Assembly: GCF_024170505.1 (NCBI RefSeq)
Contig: NZ_JALJYG010000004.1
Span: 1 to 64,000 of the forward strand
Reading direction: 5' to 3'
DNA length: 64,000 bases
DNA from: Methanocalculus alkaliphilus
GTDB taxonomy: Archaea > Halobacteriota > Methanomicrobia > Methanomicrobiales > Methanocorpusculaceae
How positions within the stretch are numbered: position 1 is the first letter of the stretch; each line of letters opens with the position of its first letter. Below the pieces are notes generated by a model. That model made no database searches, was not told the DNA's origin, and saw nothing but the letters and a program-made list of their open reading frames with translations. This document shows positions 37,828 to 46,563 of the stretch, in pieces. A program made the position numbers and the translations under genes.

Positions 37828-38634
37828 TCAGGGCAGAATTCCTATCATAACGATGCCAATGATCACCATCATACCAGCAAAGACCCTCTTCAACCTCTCT
37901 GCGGGAAGCCGGTGTGCAGCTCCGACACCTAATCGTGAGAGTGGGATCATCGTTCCTGTCAGGATAATCCATTGCAGAAGGTCGATATACCCGAGATACC
38001 CCGCTCCCAGATCCGCGACTCTAAGGCCATGAACGATGTACGCAAGAATTCCGCCTGTGGAGAAGAAGAGGATACAGGCAGACGACGTTCCCACTGCCCG
38101 GTGAATCGGGAGATTGAAGAAGAGGAGGAGGATTGGGACGAGAAGAATACCCCCGCCCATACCAAGAAGTCCGGAAAGAATCCCGATGATCGCTCCAAGC
38201 AGCGTCCAGGAGAAGAGGCAGGAGTCCTTCTCTCCCCTGCATACCGGAGTCCCGGTCAACATCCGGATGGCGGCAATGATGATCATCACTCCAAAGAGGG
38301 GTTTTAGGATATCAGCCGGGAGATGTGATGCAAGTGTTCCTCCGGCAAAGCCTCCGATCAGTCCAGCACAACCTATTGGAACTGCGGCACCCCAGTCTAT
38401 TCCTCCCCTTGTGTGATGAGCAAAGGCAGCCGCACAGGAGACAGGAAAGACGACAGCCAGGCTTGTTCCAAAAGCGACCCGGATTGCTACTGTTGGATCC
38501 ATACCTGTAGAGACAAGGATCATATACTGAACCGGGACCATGAGAAAACCGCCGCCTATCCCGAGGAGGCCTGCGAAGAAACCGGCGATGATGCCGGTCA
38601 GAAGGAGAATGGAGATGATGAGGATAAGGTCCAT
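37828..38634 (-). CDS. TauE/SafE (TSUP) family transporter
   Basis: The 268-residue protein has about eight membrane helices arranged as two repeats, each with the TSUP motif G-x-x-A-G-F-F-A-G-L-L-G-I-G-G-G-x-x-x-V-P (near residues 15-37) and G-L-L-G-M-G-G-G-I-L-L-V-P-I near 160-173. Family members export or import sulfite, sulfoacetate or other small anions. The neighbourhood gives no clear substrate. It is downstream of the HEAT/TPR gene on the same strand, 18 bases apart. Confidence 0.88.
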   Translation of the reverse strand: MDLILIISILLLTGIIAGFFAGLLGIGGGFLMVPVQYMILVSTGMDPTVAIRVAFGTSLAVVFPVSCAAAFAHHTRGGIDWGAAVPIGCAGLIGGFAGGTLASHLPADILKPLFGVMIIIAAIRMLTGTPVCRGEKDSCLFSWTLLGAIIGILSGLLGMGGGILLVPILLLFFNLPIHRAVGTSSACILFFSTGGILAYIVHGLRVADLGAGYLGYIDLLQWIILTGTMIPLSRLGVGAAHRLPAERLKRVFAGMMVIIGIVMIGILP

Positions 38635-38652
38635 CGTCAGGATCTCAGCGGT

Positions 38653-40455
38653 TCAGATCGGCTCCTCACCGCGGTATTCAGCAAGGAGGCGTTCCATACG
38701 CTCATTCTTTCTGATACGACTGATGAGATCCCTGATCAGATCCTGATCATCAGAGAGGTGGAGTGCATCTTCAAGTGCGGGAAGAGCGTTCATTCCGATG
38801 CGGATGAGAATCCCTGATGCCGCATCTCTCAGAGCCGGATCCTCTGCATAGATAGCACCAATGAGTGCAGGAAGTGCATTCCTTCCCATTCCTGTGAGCG
38901 TATCTGATGCCCGCTCACGGACGCGACGTCTCGGATCAATGAGGAGATCCATAAGATGCGGGACTGCTGAGGGTACGGTATGGATTAATGCTGCCCTGAC
39001 ATGGTCTGCAAGACGATTATCTGCCGATATGAGTGTATCGATGAGAGGCTGGATCGCTTTGCCGTCCGAGGCGGCGATGAGAGCCTCAGATGCTGCTTCC
39101 CGGACGTTGCTATCCTCCTCAAATCTGAGCATCCGGAGAAGTTCAGGGATCGCACCTCCCCCTGCCTCCCCAAGGATCCCAAGGAGGCTGGCCCGGTCAT
39201 CTTCGTCTGCTGAAGCATATCGTCTCATCAGTGCAGGGAGTGACCGTTGGATTATTAGACGATTAACTGCCCGTGCGCGCTCACGAACCGCCGGGTCCGG
39301 GCTTTTCATGAGGGTGGCAACCCGGTCAACCGCACGCTCATCCCCGATTGCACCAAGTGCAGTCAGGGCAGCATAGATTACTGTGATGGAAGCGCTACTC
39401 GTTGCAGAGAGGAGGTGGATGAGGCACTTCTCCCCCCCTGTCCGCTGAAGGAGCCGGATAGCCCGTATTGTCCTGTTCTCATCACCACTATGGATCGCCT
39501 CCTCGAGTGCAGGCGTGGTATCGATACGCATTCTTCTGAGGGCGTGGCTGATGGCATCGAGGAGATCGGCGGATTTTCTTCCCCCTCCTTCCTCAGGGGT
39601 TTGTATCTTTAATGCAACCTGGACGAAGATATCGGCACACTCCTGATCATCCAGAGCAAGAAGTGTATGGAGTGCGCGAAGCCTGATTATTGGATCATCA
39701 TGGGAGAGGAGAGGCCGGATATGCCGGGTTGATCCTCTTCCAAGGCTGATCAGCACTTCTGCTGCCTTCTTTGCCTTTGCATCACCTGCATGTTCCAGGA
39801 TGCGGGCAAGCTGGAGATAATCTGCCTCTTCCCGGAGCGTCTCAAACTCACGATCCCCCTCACGCACTGCCTGTTCACGGTTCATCATCCGGATAGCTTC
39901 ACGGCGTGCTTCGGTGGCATGATGGTCACCTGGCCTTCCCTCCAGGACATGGTCAAAGGAGATGATCGCCTGACGGTAGCGTCGCATTCTGAGGAGAGCT
40001 CTCCCCCGTGCATACCATGCATCGGAGTCATGGATGTCCTCTCTGAGGGCGGCATCAAAGATGGTGAGCGCCTCATCATCCTGACCTTCGGATGCAAGGA
40101 TGCTGCCAAGGGCATATTGGGCCGGTCCCGGATGTATTGATGAGCCGATGGCTTTCTTCAGGCTCTCCTTTGCCAGCGTCCGACTCCCCATCATATTCAT
40201 GAGAAGGCCATGCAGATACCAGCCATCACCATCATCAGGATAGCGTCTCAGCACCTCATTGATCTGCTCTTCTGCTTCGGTGAGCATGGCACATTTCATG
40301 AGTGCCTTCGTTCGTTCGATCCACGCCTTCGGATCGTCGGGATTCCTCTCGATAGCCTCTGAGGAGAAGAATAATTTTCGGGTGGGGTCCCGTTCGAGAC
40401 GGGCCCGGGTGAGCAGCTCCTCTGCAGTTAATTGTTCACACCCCTCTTCTGTCAC
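38653..40455 (-). CDS. TPR and HEAT-repeat protein
   Basis: The 600-residue protein combines N-terminal tetratricopeptide-like repeats (about 5-190; for example D-D-P-K-A-W-I-E-R-T-K-A-L and D-S-D-A-W-Y-A-R-G-R-A-L) with many HEAT-like repeats (about 230-590; for example D-P-A-V-R-E-R-A-R and D-S-N-V-R-E-A-A-S-E-A-L). There is no signal peptide or catalytic motif. It is a scaffold for protein-protein interaction. HEAT proteins with this repeat type occur widely in methanogens, with roles mostly unknown. The start is GTG at 40455. Confidence 0.82.
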   Translation of the reverse strand: MTEEGCEQLTAEELLTRARLERDPTRKLFFSSEAIERNPDDPKAWIERTKALMKCAMLTEAEEQINEVLRRYPDDGDGWYLHGLLMNMMGSRTLAKESLKKAIGSSIHPGPAQYALGSILASEGQDDEALTIFDAALREDIHDSDAWYARGRALLRMRRYRQAIISFDHVLEGRPGDHHATEARREAIRMMNREQAVREGDREFETLREEADYLQLARILEHAGDAKAKKAAEVLISLGRGSTRHIRPLLSHDDPIIRLRALHTLLALDDQECADIFVQVALKIQTPEEGGGRKSADLLDAISHALRRMRIDTTPALEEAIHSGDENRTIRAIRLLQRTGGEKCLIHLLSATSSASITVIYAALTALGAIGDERAVDRVATLMKSPDPAVRERARAVNRLIIQRSLPALMRRYASADEDDRASLLGILGEAGGGAIPELLRMLRFEEDSNVREAASEALIAASDGKAIQPLIDTLISADNRLADHVRAALIHTVPSAVPHLMDLLIDPRRRVRERASDTLTGMGRNALPALIGAIYAEDPALRDAASGILIRIGMNALPALEDALHLSDDQDLIRDLISRIRKNERMERLLAEYRGEEPI

Positions 40456-40519
40456 GAGACCACCTCCCTTCTGATACTGGGGAAATATAAGTATCTTATG
40501 AATAATCTACTCTTCGTTA

Positions 40520-41644
40520 TCAGGGGATGATCTCACATCCATTGAATCGTGTATGCTGAAACGAAGCCTCCCCGATTGTCCCATGTTTCATGAGATTCTG
40601 TATCTCAGGGAGGTGATCCAGCAATGTTGAGCGGAGGTGGTGGATTGTTGAGCAGACCACATCTACCCCTTCTTCCGGCCAGGGGCGTATGAAATTTGAA
40701 TAGAGGCACCTTCCTCCGCAGAAGCCGTGGATGGAACAGTCTGTGCATGGATGGCCTGGGAGTGATAGAGGGAGGTGACAGGGATCTGCGGTCCTGATTG
40801 AACCAAGGATGAGATCCTTCATCCCGGTCATGATGGGACAGGGAATGATCGACCCATCGGCCTGGATGGTATAGTTTGTGACTCCTGAGCCACAACGAAG
40901 ACCGGAGGTTCTGTTGAGGAGGAGATCTTCGGTGGTGGAGAGGAAGGGGTACCATTTTGGTACCTCCTCATACTCTCTCATATGGGCTATCCAGTCCTCA
41001 ACAAGAGCGGATATGCCGGGGTTGTAGCTGTCTCTGACCCATTCCCCAAACCGCCGTCTCTTAAAATCCCCCTGGAAATTTGCATCCATCTGCCAGTGAA
41101 TCGATCGGAACGGATTGTTCATTTCGGAGGCGAGATGGGTCACCGATGCGTGGATGTCAGTCTCTTCATCGACGGTCATCCTGGCGATGAGCTCCCCGGA
41201 GAAGCCCTTATCCCTCAGCATCCGGATATTGGCAGTTATCTGGTTATAGACCCCCTCCCCACGGTTATTATCGGTCAGATCCTCTGCTCCGTCTATTGAG
41301 ACGAGGATCGTCTCAAACCTGTTCCGGTACTCCGTGGATAATCTGTTGAGGAGGAGTCCATTCGTCTGAAGCATGAAGCGGCTGCATGGGGCTTCATCCA
41401 TGATCCGGCAGATGAGATCCTGGCGGAGGAGTGGCTCGCCGCCGATGAAGGTGACAACAGGGTCGGGATCCCTGGCAAGGAACCGGTAGAGCGGATCGAG
41501 GAGGTTCTCATCGAACTCAGAGGGGAGATCGGATGCTATCTCGCAGGGAAAGTCCGTCTCATCGAGATCATCAAACATCTTCCCCCGGCAGTACCGGCAG
41601 CAGAGATTGCAGTCATCGGTCAGGTAGATGTGAAAGAATACCAC
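40520..41644 (-). CDS. Putative peptide-modifying radical SAM enzyme (AF1577-like, SPASM-type)
   Basis: The 374-residue protein has the radical SAM cluster motif C-N-L-C-C-R-Y-C near residues 12-19, the G-G-E-P motif near 66-70, and a Cys-rich C-terminal region (C-G-S-G … C-P … C-T-D-C-S-I-H-G-F-C-G-G-R-C) that would bind auxiliary Fe-S clusters as in SPASM enzymes. Such enzymes install cross-links or other changes in peptides. No short Cys- or repeat-rich precursor peptide is obvious next to it. The start is GTG at 41644. Confidence 0.85.
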   Translation of the reverse strand: MVFFHIYLTDDCNLCCRYCRGKMFDDLDETDFPCEIASDLPSEFDENLLDPLYRFLARDPDPVVTFIGGEPLLRQDLICRIMDEAPCSRFMLQTNGLLLNRLSTEYRNRFETILVSIDGAEDLTDNNRGEGVYNQITANIRMLRDKGFSGELIARMTVDEETDIHASVTHLASEMNNPFRSIHWQMDANFQGDFKRRRFGEWVRDSYNPGISALVEDWIAHMREYEEVPKWYPFLSTTEDLLLNRTSGLRCGSGVTNYTIQADGSIIPCPIMTGMKDLILGSIRTADPCHLPLSLPGHPCTDCSIHGFCGGRCLYSNFIRPWPEEGVDVVCSTIHHLRSTLLDHLPEIQNLMKHGTIGEASFQHTRFNGCEIIP

Positions 41645-41829
41645 TCAGATCTCTAAATTATGTGCCTGAGGATCGGATAAGGGCAGTGGATCGGGCACAT
41701 TTTCCCAGAGTAATCAGGGTAACCCGAGGAGAATTATTGTGTACTGCGTTGATGCCACATCATGGAATTACGTATCTTTCAGGCACTCTTCTGATAAGGT
41801 TCATATTCTTTTATAGCCTGTCCGTATGT

Positions 41830-42321
41830 ATGCGAGTACTCATTGCGTATGCGACACATGCCGGATCAACAGCAGAGATTGCCACCTTCATTGCATCTGA
41901 ACTCAAAAACCATGGTATCTCTGCAGAGGTGAAGGAGATCAGGGAGGTCATTGATCCCGGAGAGTATGACCGCCTCATCATCGGGGGTCCAATCTATGTG
42001 GGGAGGATGAAGGAGGTGGAGGAGTTCTGCAAACAGCATCAGGCCACAATCAAGGGGAGGCTCATCGGGGCATTTACCGTTGGTATGGCATTTACCGGGG
42101 ATGAGGTGAAGCAGGCGGAGGCGAGGCAGGTTCTGGATACGGCGATTGCTCCCTTCAGTCCGGGGAGGCTCGGATACTTTGCCGGGAAGACTGATCCATC
42201 GCGACTTTCGTTTTTTGAAAGGACGGCACTCAAAGTTGTCAAAGCCCCAATCGGGGATTTCCGGGACTGGAATGCGATCAGGACATGGATTACGGGTGTT
42301 GCAGACGATCTGAGGGGTTGA
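41830..42321 (+). CDS. Flavodoxin-domain protein (HemG-like)
   Basis: The 163-residue protein begins M-R-V-L-I-A-Y-A-T-H-A-G-S-T, the phosphate-binding loop of flavodoxins, and continues with Y-D-R-L-I-I-G-G-P-I-Y-V-G-R, the second FMN contact. The family includes protoporphyrinogen oxidase HemG and menaquinone-independent flavodoxins. I choose ATG 41830 since homology begins exactly there; an open frame extends further upstream without conserved sequence. The gene stands alone between the radical SAM gene and an anion transporter. Confidence 0.85.
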   Translation: MRVLIAYATHAGSTAEIATFIASELKNHGISAEVKEIREVIDPGEYDRLIIGGPIYVGRMKEVEEFCKQHQATIKGRLIGAFTVGMAFTGDEVKQAEARQVLDTAIAPFSPGRLGYFAGKTDPSRLSFFERTALKVVKAPIGDFRDWNAIRTWITGVADDLRG

Positions 42322-42446
42322 TATTCGTTCCGGGGTCGTTCTCAAGAACCCTTGATCCACGCCTCCCCCATTCCTTTCTCTATGAAAAAAGGGAAGATAT
42401 ATCTGGTATATCTGCATCCAGTAGTATATCCTGGATATGATATCAG

Positions 42447-44222
42447 ATGGCTGAGATGGCAATCGTCTTTGGTACCCTTCTCCTTGCCCTGGTCCTCTTT
42501 GCAACAGGGAAGATACGGTATGATATCGTCGCCCTCATAGCTCTTCTTATTGTCACAATCGCAGGGATCGTCGATCCGATGGATGCATTCCTCGGATTTG
42601 GCCACCCGGCGGTCATCACCGTTGCAGCTGTTTTAATTGTCAGCAGGGGACTTCAGAACTCCGGGCTCATCGATATACTGAGCCGGTGGGTTGGACGGGT
42701 TGGTGATGGTGAAGTGAAACAAATCTTCTCGATGACCGGTATCGTCGCTGTTCTCTCGGCTTTCATGAATAATGTTGGTGCACTTGCCCTGATGATGCCA
42801 GTTGCGATCAGGACTGCGAGGAAGAACGGACGATCCCCTTCCTTCCTTCTTATGCCGATTGCGTTTGGATCTCTCCTTGGCGGAATGACCACCCTCATCG
42901 GGACACCCCCTAATATCATCATTGCCACATACCGGGTTCAGAACGGGGCCGATCCCTTTCTCATCTTCGATTTTGCGTATGTCGGTATCGGTGTTGCGAT
43001 CTGTGGTATCCTCTTTATATCGCTCATCGGCTGGCGCCTGATACCGGTACGTGAGAGTCCTGCCTCGGCTGATGAACTCTTCTCGGTGAAGGACTATCTG
43101 ACAGAAGTGAAGGTTCCCGAAGGGTGTAAACTCTCTGGGAAGATGATCGCTGATATCGGGGCGGTTACTGAAGCCGATGTGATGGTTGTCGGTGTGATCA
43201 GGGGCGGGCGGCGGATCGTTGCCCCATCCAGCTATGAGAGAATACTTGATGAGGATATCCTGATCATCCGGGCAGATTCGGATGATCTTCAGACACTCCT
43301 TGATGCAACGAAACTGGAGCTTGCCGGGAAGGCGGATGTCTCAGAGGAGGTGATCGGATCTGACTCCGTTGGCATCATTGAGGCGATTGTCAAGCCCGAC
43401 TCACCGATCATCGATCAGACTGCATACTCCGCCAATCTCCGATGGATCCATGGGATTAACCTCCTTGCCGTTGCACGGGAGGGATCGAGGATCAGGGAAC
43501 GCTTAAACCAGATACGATTCCGGCCTGGCGACATTCTTCTTCTGCAGGGGAAGAAAGATGCGATGGCTGCAAGCCTTCCGACTCTTGGATGTCTCCCACT
43601 TGCTGAACGGGAGATACGGATCGGCACACCGAAATGGATCCTCCTTGCCATCGCCATCTTCGGCTCCGCCCTTCTGATATCAGCATTAGGAATTCTCCCC
43701 GTCCAGATTACATTCAGTGCCGCCGTTGTGCTGATGATCCTCACCTCCATCATCTCGCTGCGTGAAGCCTATGCCAGTGTGGAATGGCCGATTATTATTC
43801 TTCTTGGTGCGATGATCCCGGTCGGCCAGGCACTTGAGACGAGCGGCGGGGCGAAATTAATCGCAGAGACTATTGTCATCGGCTCTTCGATGTTCCCCCC
43901 ATGGATGACCCTTGCCCTCCTTCTGGTTATAACGATGTTCCTCTCTGATCTCGTCAATAATGCCGCCGCAGCTGTTCTGATGGCCCCGATTGCCATCGGT
44001 ATCGCACTGGATTTTGGAGCTTCCATTGATCCGTTCCTCATGGCAGTGGCTATCGGTGCGTCATGTGCGTTCCTTACCCCCATCGGTCATCAGTCCAATA
44101 CCCTGGTGATGGGTCCGGGAGGGTACCGGTTTACCGACTATTGGAGGTTGGGGATCGTTCTGGAGATGATCATTGTCATCGTCTCGATCCCGCTCCTCCT
44201 CATCTTCTGGCCGATGTACTGA
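42447..44222 (+). CDS. SLC13 (DASS)-family permease with two TrkA-C domains
   Basis: The 591-residue membrane protein has about five N-terminal helices, with S-R-G-L-Q-N-S-G-L and the motif T-L-I-G-T-P-P-N-I-I near residue 150. Two cytoplasmic RCK/TrkA-C domains follow (about 200-370, with E-G-C-K-L-S-G-K-M-I and R-F-R-P-G-D-I-L-L-L-Q-G). A second block of helices ends the chain, with T-P-I-G-H-Q-S-N-T-L-V near 540. This layout is the sulfate/anion type of divalent anion:Na+ symporters. Substrates are probably sulfate, phosphate or dicarboxylates; the sequence does not decide. Confidence 0.88.
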   Translation: MAEMAIVFGTLLLALVLFATGKIRYDIVALIALLIVTIAGIVDPMDAFLGFGHPAVITVAAVLIVSRGLQNSGLIDILSRWVGRVGDGEVKQIFSMTGIVAVLSAFMNNVGALALMMPVAIRTARKNGRSPSFLLMPIAFGSLLGGMTTLIGTPPNIIIATYRVQNGADPFLIFDFAYVGIGVAICGILFISLIGWRLIPVRESPASADELFSVKDYLTEVKVPEGCKLSGKMIADIGAVTEADVMVVGVIRGGRRIVAPSSYERILDEDILIIRADSDDLQTLLDATKLELAGKADVSEEVIGSDSVGIIEAIVKPDSPIIDQTAYSANLRWIHGINLLAVAREGSRIRERLNQIRFRPGDILLLQGKKDAMAASLPTLGCLPLAEREIRIGTPKWILLAIAIFGSALLISALGILPVQITFSAAVVLMILTSIISLREAYASVEWPIIILLGAMIPVGQALETSGGAKLIAETIVIGSSMFPPWMTLALLLVITMFLSDLVNNAAAAVLMAPIAIGIALDFGASIDPFLMAVAIGASCAFLTPIGHQSNTLVMGPGGYRFTDYWRLGIVLEMIIVIVSIPLLLIFWPMY

Positions 44223-44224
44223 TG

Positions 44225-44683
44225 TTACCGGGAATAGATTGCATGTGTCGATCCAAACTGGATAACACGCCCTGCAAGGGCAGCGGCAAGCTCTTTTTTA
44301 GTCGCACCTGCCTCAAGAGCGAGTGGTGCATCGATTGCATAGACCTTGAAGATATATCGATGCGGAGTGCCGGACTCCGGGCAGGGGCCCCGGTATCCTA
44401 CCTCTCCATAGTCGTTCCTTCCCTGGACAGCACTGACCGGGAAGCTGATGGTTGGTTCTTTCTCCAGTCCCTCCGGCAGTATCCTGACAGGATCGATGTT
44501 CCAGATGATCCAGTGGGTGAAGTTACCACCATCTTTTGAGCTTTCATCCTCCATGATGAGGGCGAGAGCTTTCACGTTCTCGTTAAGGCCCTCGATGTGG
44601 AGAGGAGGGGAGCGGTCTTTGCCGTCACAGGTATAATCGGCTGGAAACTCACGGGTTCCGAAGCGAATTGATAATTTCTCCAT
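44225..44683 (-). CDS. YbhB/YbcL family (PEBP-like) protein
   Basis: The 152-residue protein matches the Raf-kinase-inhibitor/PEBP family. It has the anion-pocket motifs D-G-K-D-R-S-P-P-L near residue 21 and H-W-I-I-W-N-I-D near 58, plus G-Y-R-G-P-C-P-E-S-G near 98 and H-R-Y-I-F-K-V-Y-A. The function of prokaryotic members is not established. A paralogue lies 90 bases upstream on the same strand, a clear tandem duplication. Confidence 0.9.
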   Translation of the reverse strand: MEKLSIRFGTREFPADYTCDGKDRSPPLHIEGLNENVKALALIMEDESSKDGGNFTHWIIWNIDPVRILPEGLEKEPTISFPVSAVQGRNDYGEVGYRGPCPESGTPHRYIFKVYAIDAPLALEAGATKKELAAALAGRVIQFGSTHAIYSR

Positions 44684-44772
44684 TCTTTCACCAGTGAGTC
44701 TGAAAGGTTTCCCTCTATAAAAAACCAGATGGTGGAATGATAGGTTTTTTTGTATCCTGTATTGGGAGTGGA

Positions 44773-45222
44773 TTACCGCTGGCAGACTGCTTTTGTATCA
44801 CCATACTGGATGACATGCCCTTTCATCGCCTCGATGACTGCGTGCTTGTCAGATCCGGGTGGGATATCGAGTTTTGCGTCCAGACCATATACCTTGAAGA
44901 GATACCGGTGTGTCTCTCCGGGTGGTGGTGCGGGTCCGCGATACCCGGTCTCGCCATAATCATTTGTCCCCTGCACTGCATGGATCGGATGATCGATCTC
45001 CGGCATGGGTGGGAGTCCGGCGGGGATGCGATGGTCGGCCGGAATATCCCAGGCAATCCATGCACAGAATGAACAGCCCGGTTCAAAGGGGTTAAATGCA
45101 AAGACTGCAAGATATGGAGATTTGAGGTTGGCAAGGCGGATCAGTGGGGAGAGGTTCTGGCCGTCTCCGGTATGAGTCGGTGGAAACTCCACAAAGCCGA
45201 GGTTGACAGTCAGTTTTTCCAT
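44773..45222 (-). CDS. YbhB/YbcL family (PEBP-like) protein, paralogue
   Basis: This 149-residue PEBP-family protein has H-T-G-D-G-Q-N-L-S-P-L, G-Y-R-G-P-A-P-P-P-G-E-T-H-R-Y-L-F-K-V-Y-G-L-D and a C-terminal A-M-K-G-H-V-I-Q-Y-G-D-T like its neighbour. The pocket His of the H-W-I-I-W motif is replaced by C-A-W-I-A-W. I use ATG 45222, where homology begins; an open frame continues 18 codons further without conservation. The IsrB element begins about 50 bases upstream of this start and may have landed in its promoter region. Confidence 0.88.
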   Translation of the reverse strand: MEKLTVNLGFVEFPPTHTGDGQNLSPLIRLANLKSPYLAVFAFNPFEPGCSFCAWIAWDIPADHRIPAGLPPMPEIDHPIHAVQGTNDYGETGYRGPAPPPGETHRYLFKVYGLDAKLDIPPGSDKHAVIEAMKGHVIQYGDTKAVCQR

Positions 45223-45275
45223 ACGTCGATGTATCGCCTGACAAGATGAAATAACCAGTGGTTTGTAGTCAACCA

Positions 45276-45295
45276 CCCATGACTAAAGTCATGGG
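45276..45295 (+). repeat. Left-end hairpin of the IsrB element
   Basis: CCCATGAC-TAAA-GTCATGGG is a perfect eight-pair stem with a TAAA loop. It shares the core GACTAAAGTC with the hairpin at the other end of the element, as expected for the subterminal hairpins recognised by IS200/IS605 Y1 transposases. A second six-pair hairpin (GTGGTT/AACCAC, 45258-45276) lies immediately before it. Confidence 0.75.
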
Positions 45296-45500
45296 CTTGC
45301 AAACGGCTACGCGAGACTAAACAGTTAGACTAGGAGGCATATAAACCATGCAGCAGCATTACAGGCTACAAGAACGGCAGAATGTTTCTCTAGTTCTGCC
45401 CTCTTCCGGACACGCCGAATCCGACGTATCTTTTCAGATACTACGCCTGTCTTGCCACTCCGAAGAGACATTTCACCCCGGTTTAACCGGGAGGAGGTAA
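45276..45500 (+). ncRNA. Candidate omega RNA scaffold of the IsrB system
   Basis: IscB and IsrB use a guide RNA encoded directly upstream of their gene, with the guide at its 5' end reading into the flanking DNA. This 225-base gap has no credible gene and folds into several hairpins: CCCATGAC/GTCATGGG; GGCAGAA (45376-45382)/TTCTGCC (45394-45400); GTATCT (45426-45431)/AGATAC (45436-45441); and CCCGGT (45477-45482)/ACCGGG (45486-45491) just before the isrB ribosome binding site. The exact ends are not visible. Confidence 0.65.
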
Positions 45501-45506
45501 TACCTC

Positions 45507-46562
45507 ATGCGAATCCCTGTATTAGATATCAACAAAACACCTCTCATGCCGACAACACCGGCAAGAGCCCGGCTCTTACTGAAACAAGGTAAAGCCAGAC
45601 CTTATTGGAACAAACTCGGTATATTCTGCATCATCTTAACCTATCAGGTCAATCCAGACAACCAATTTCTCGTCATCGGTATTGATCCGGGTAGTTCCTT
45701 TGAAGGTTGGTCTATTGTTGGTACACAAGAAACCGTTCTAAACGGCATGTCCGAAACACCAAAGCATGTCAAAAAGGCGGTTGAAACCCGTCGAACCATG
45801 CGAAGATCCAGAAGATACCGTAATTGTTGGAGGCGTCCTGCACGATTCAAAAACCGTCTCAAAAACAGATCCTCCATCCCTCCAAGCACTTTTGCACGAT
45901 GGAACGCCAAACTTCGTATCCTGACGCAAATTCAGAAGATCATCCCTCTGACAGATGTTGTTGTCGAAGATATTGCCGCAGTAACCAAAAAGAACTGCAA
46001 ACGATGGAACTCCAACTTCTCTCCTTTAGAGGTGGGTAAACAATGGTTTTACCGTACAATCCGATCTCTCAACTTTGATCTCCATCTTCGTACCGGATAC
46101 GAAACCAAAGACCTCCGGGATCGATTCAACCTCAGAAAGACCTCTCAGAAGAACAAACCTGTCTTCTCCTCTCATGCAGTAGATGCCTGGGTTATGGCGG
46201 CAGACGTTTCCGGAGCCAAACAACCAACAGAACACGGTTTATTCTATTGGACTCCGATCAGGTTTCATCGTCGTCAACTCCACCGACTCCAACCCGAAAC
46301 AGGAGGGATCAGAAAACCTTATGGGGGAACGATCTCTCTGAACCTAATCCGTGGAACACTAGTCAACCATTTCAAACACGGTTTATCGTACATTGGAGGA
46401 ACCCTGAAAGAACGGCTCTCATTACACCATTTCAGAACAGGTAAACGATTAACCCAATCTGCAAAACCAACAGACTGCACAATCCTGACCAGAATAGCAT
46501 GGAGAACAACACACTATGCCGATACCAGGCAATCGGCATTCCTCTCACGACTAAAGTCGTGA
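45507..46562 (+). CDS. isrB: IsrB-type OMEGA RNA-guided nuclease (HNH-less IscB relative)
   Basis: The 351-residue protein has the IscB/IsrB-specific PLMP motif at residues 12-15, followed by A-R-A-R-L-L-L-K-Q-G-K-A. RuvC-I is V-I-G-I-D-P-G (D60), and the Arg-rich bridge helix is at about 94-117. RuvC-II is V-V-V-E-D (E154) and RuvC-III is S-S-H-A-V-D-A-W (H223, D226). Only about 65 residues separate RuvC-II and RuvC-III, so the HNH nuclease of IscB is absent, as in IsrB, whose length this matches. The C terminus carries Y-G-G-T, G-T-L-V, Y-I-G-G and T-G-K-R-L-T-Q-S-A-K-P. The catalytic set is complete, so RNA-guided nicking of DNA is predicted. GGAGG precedes the ATG. Confidence 0.9.
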   Translation: MRIPVLDINKTPLMPTTPARARLLLKQGKARPYWNKLGIFCIILTYQVNPDNQFLVIGIDPGSSFEGWSIVGTQETVLNGMSETPKHVKKAVETRRTMRRSRRYRNCWRRPARFKNRLKNRSSIPPSTFARWNAKLRILTQIQKIIPLTDVVVEDIAAVTKKNCKRWNSNFSPLEVGKQWFYRTIRSLNFDLHLRTGYETKDLRDRFNLRKTSQKNKPVFSSHAVDAWVMAADVSGAKQPTEHGLFYWTPIRFHRRQLHRLQPETGGIRKPYGGTISLNLIRGTLVNHFKHGLSYIGGTLKERLSLHHFRTGKRLTQSAKPTDCTILTRIAWRTTHYADTRQSAFLSRLKS

Positions 46563-46563
46563 G
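46544..46563 (+). repeat. Right-end hairpin of the IsrB element
   Basis: CTCACGAC-TAAA-GTCGTGAG is a perfect eight-pair stem with the same loop and inner pairs as the left-end hairpin. The isrB stop TGA lies inside it. The DNA just after it (GTTTCCTGCCTGATTC) should contain the cleavage site and the native target-adjacent sequence. Confidence 0.75.

Noticed and set aside
45270-45500. Short possible proteins within the gap upstream of isrB
   Set aside because: The region is rich in hairpins and lacks a good start and conserved protein sequence; a non-coding RNA fits better.
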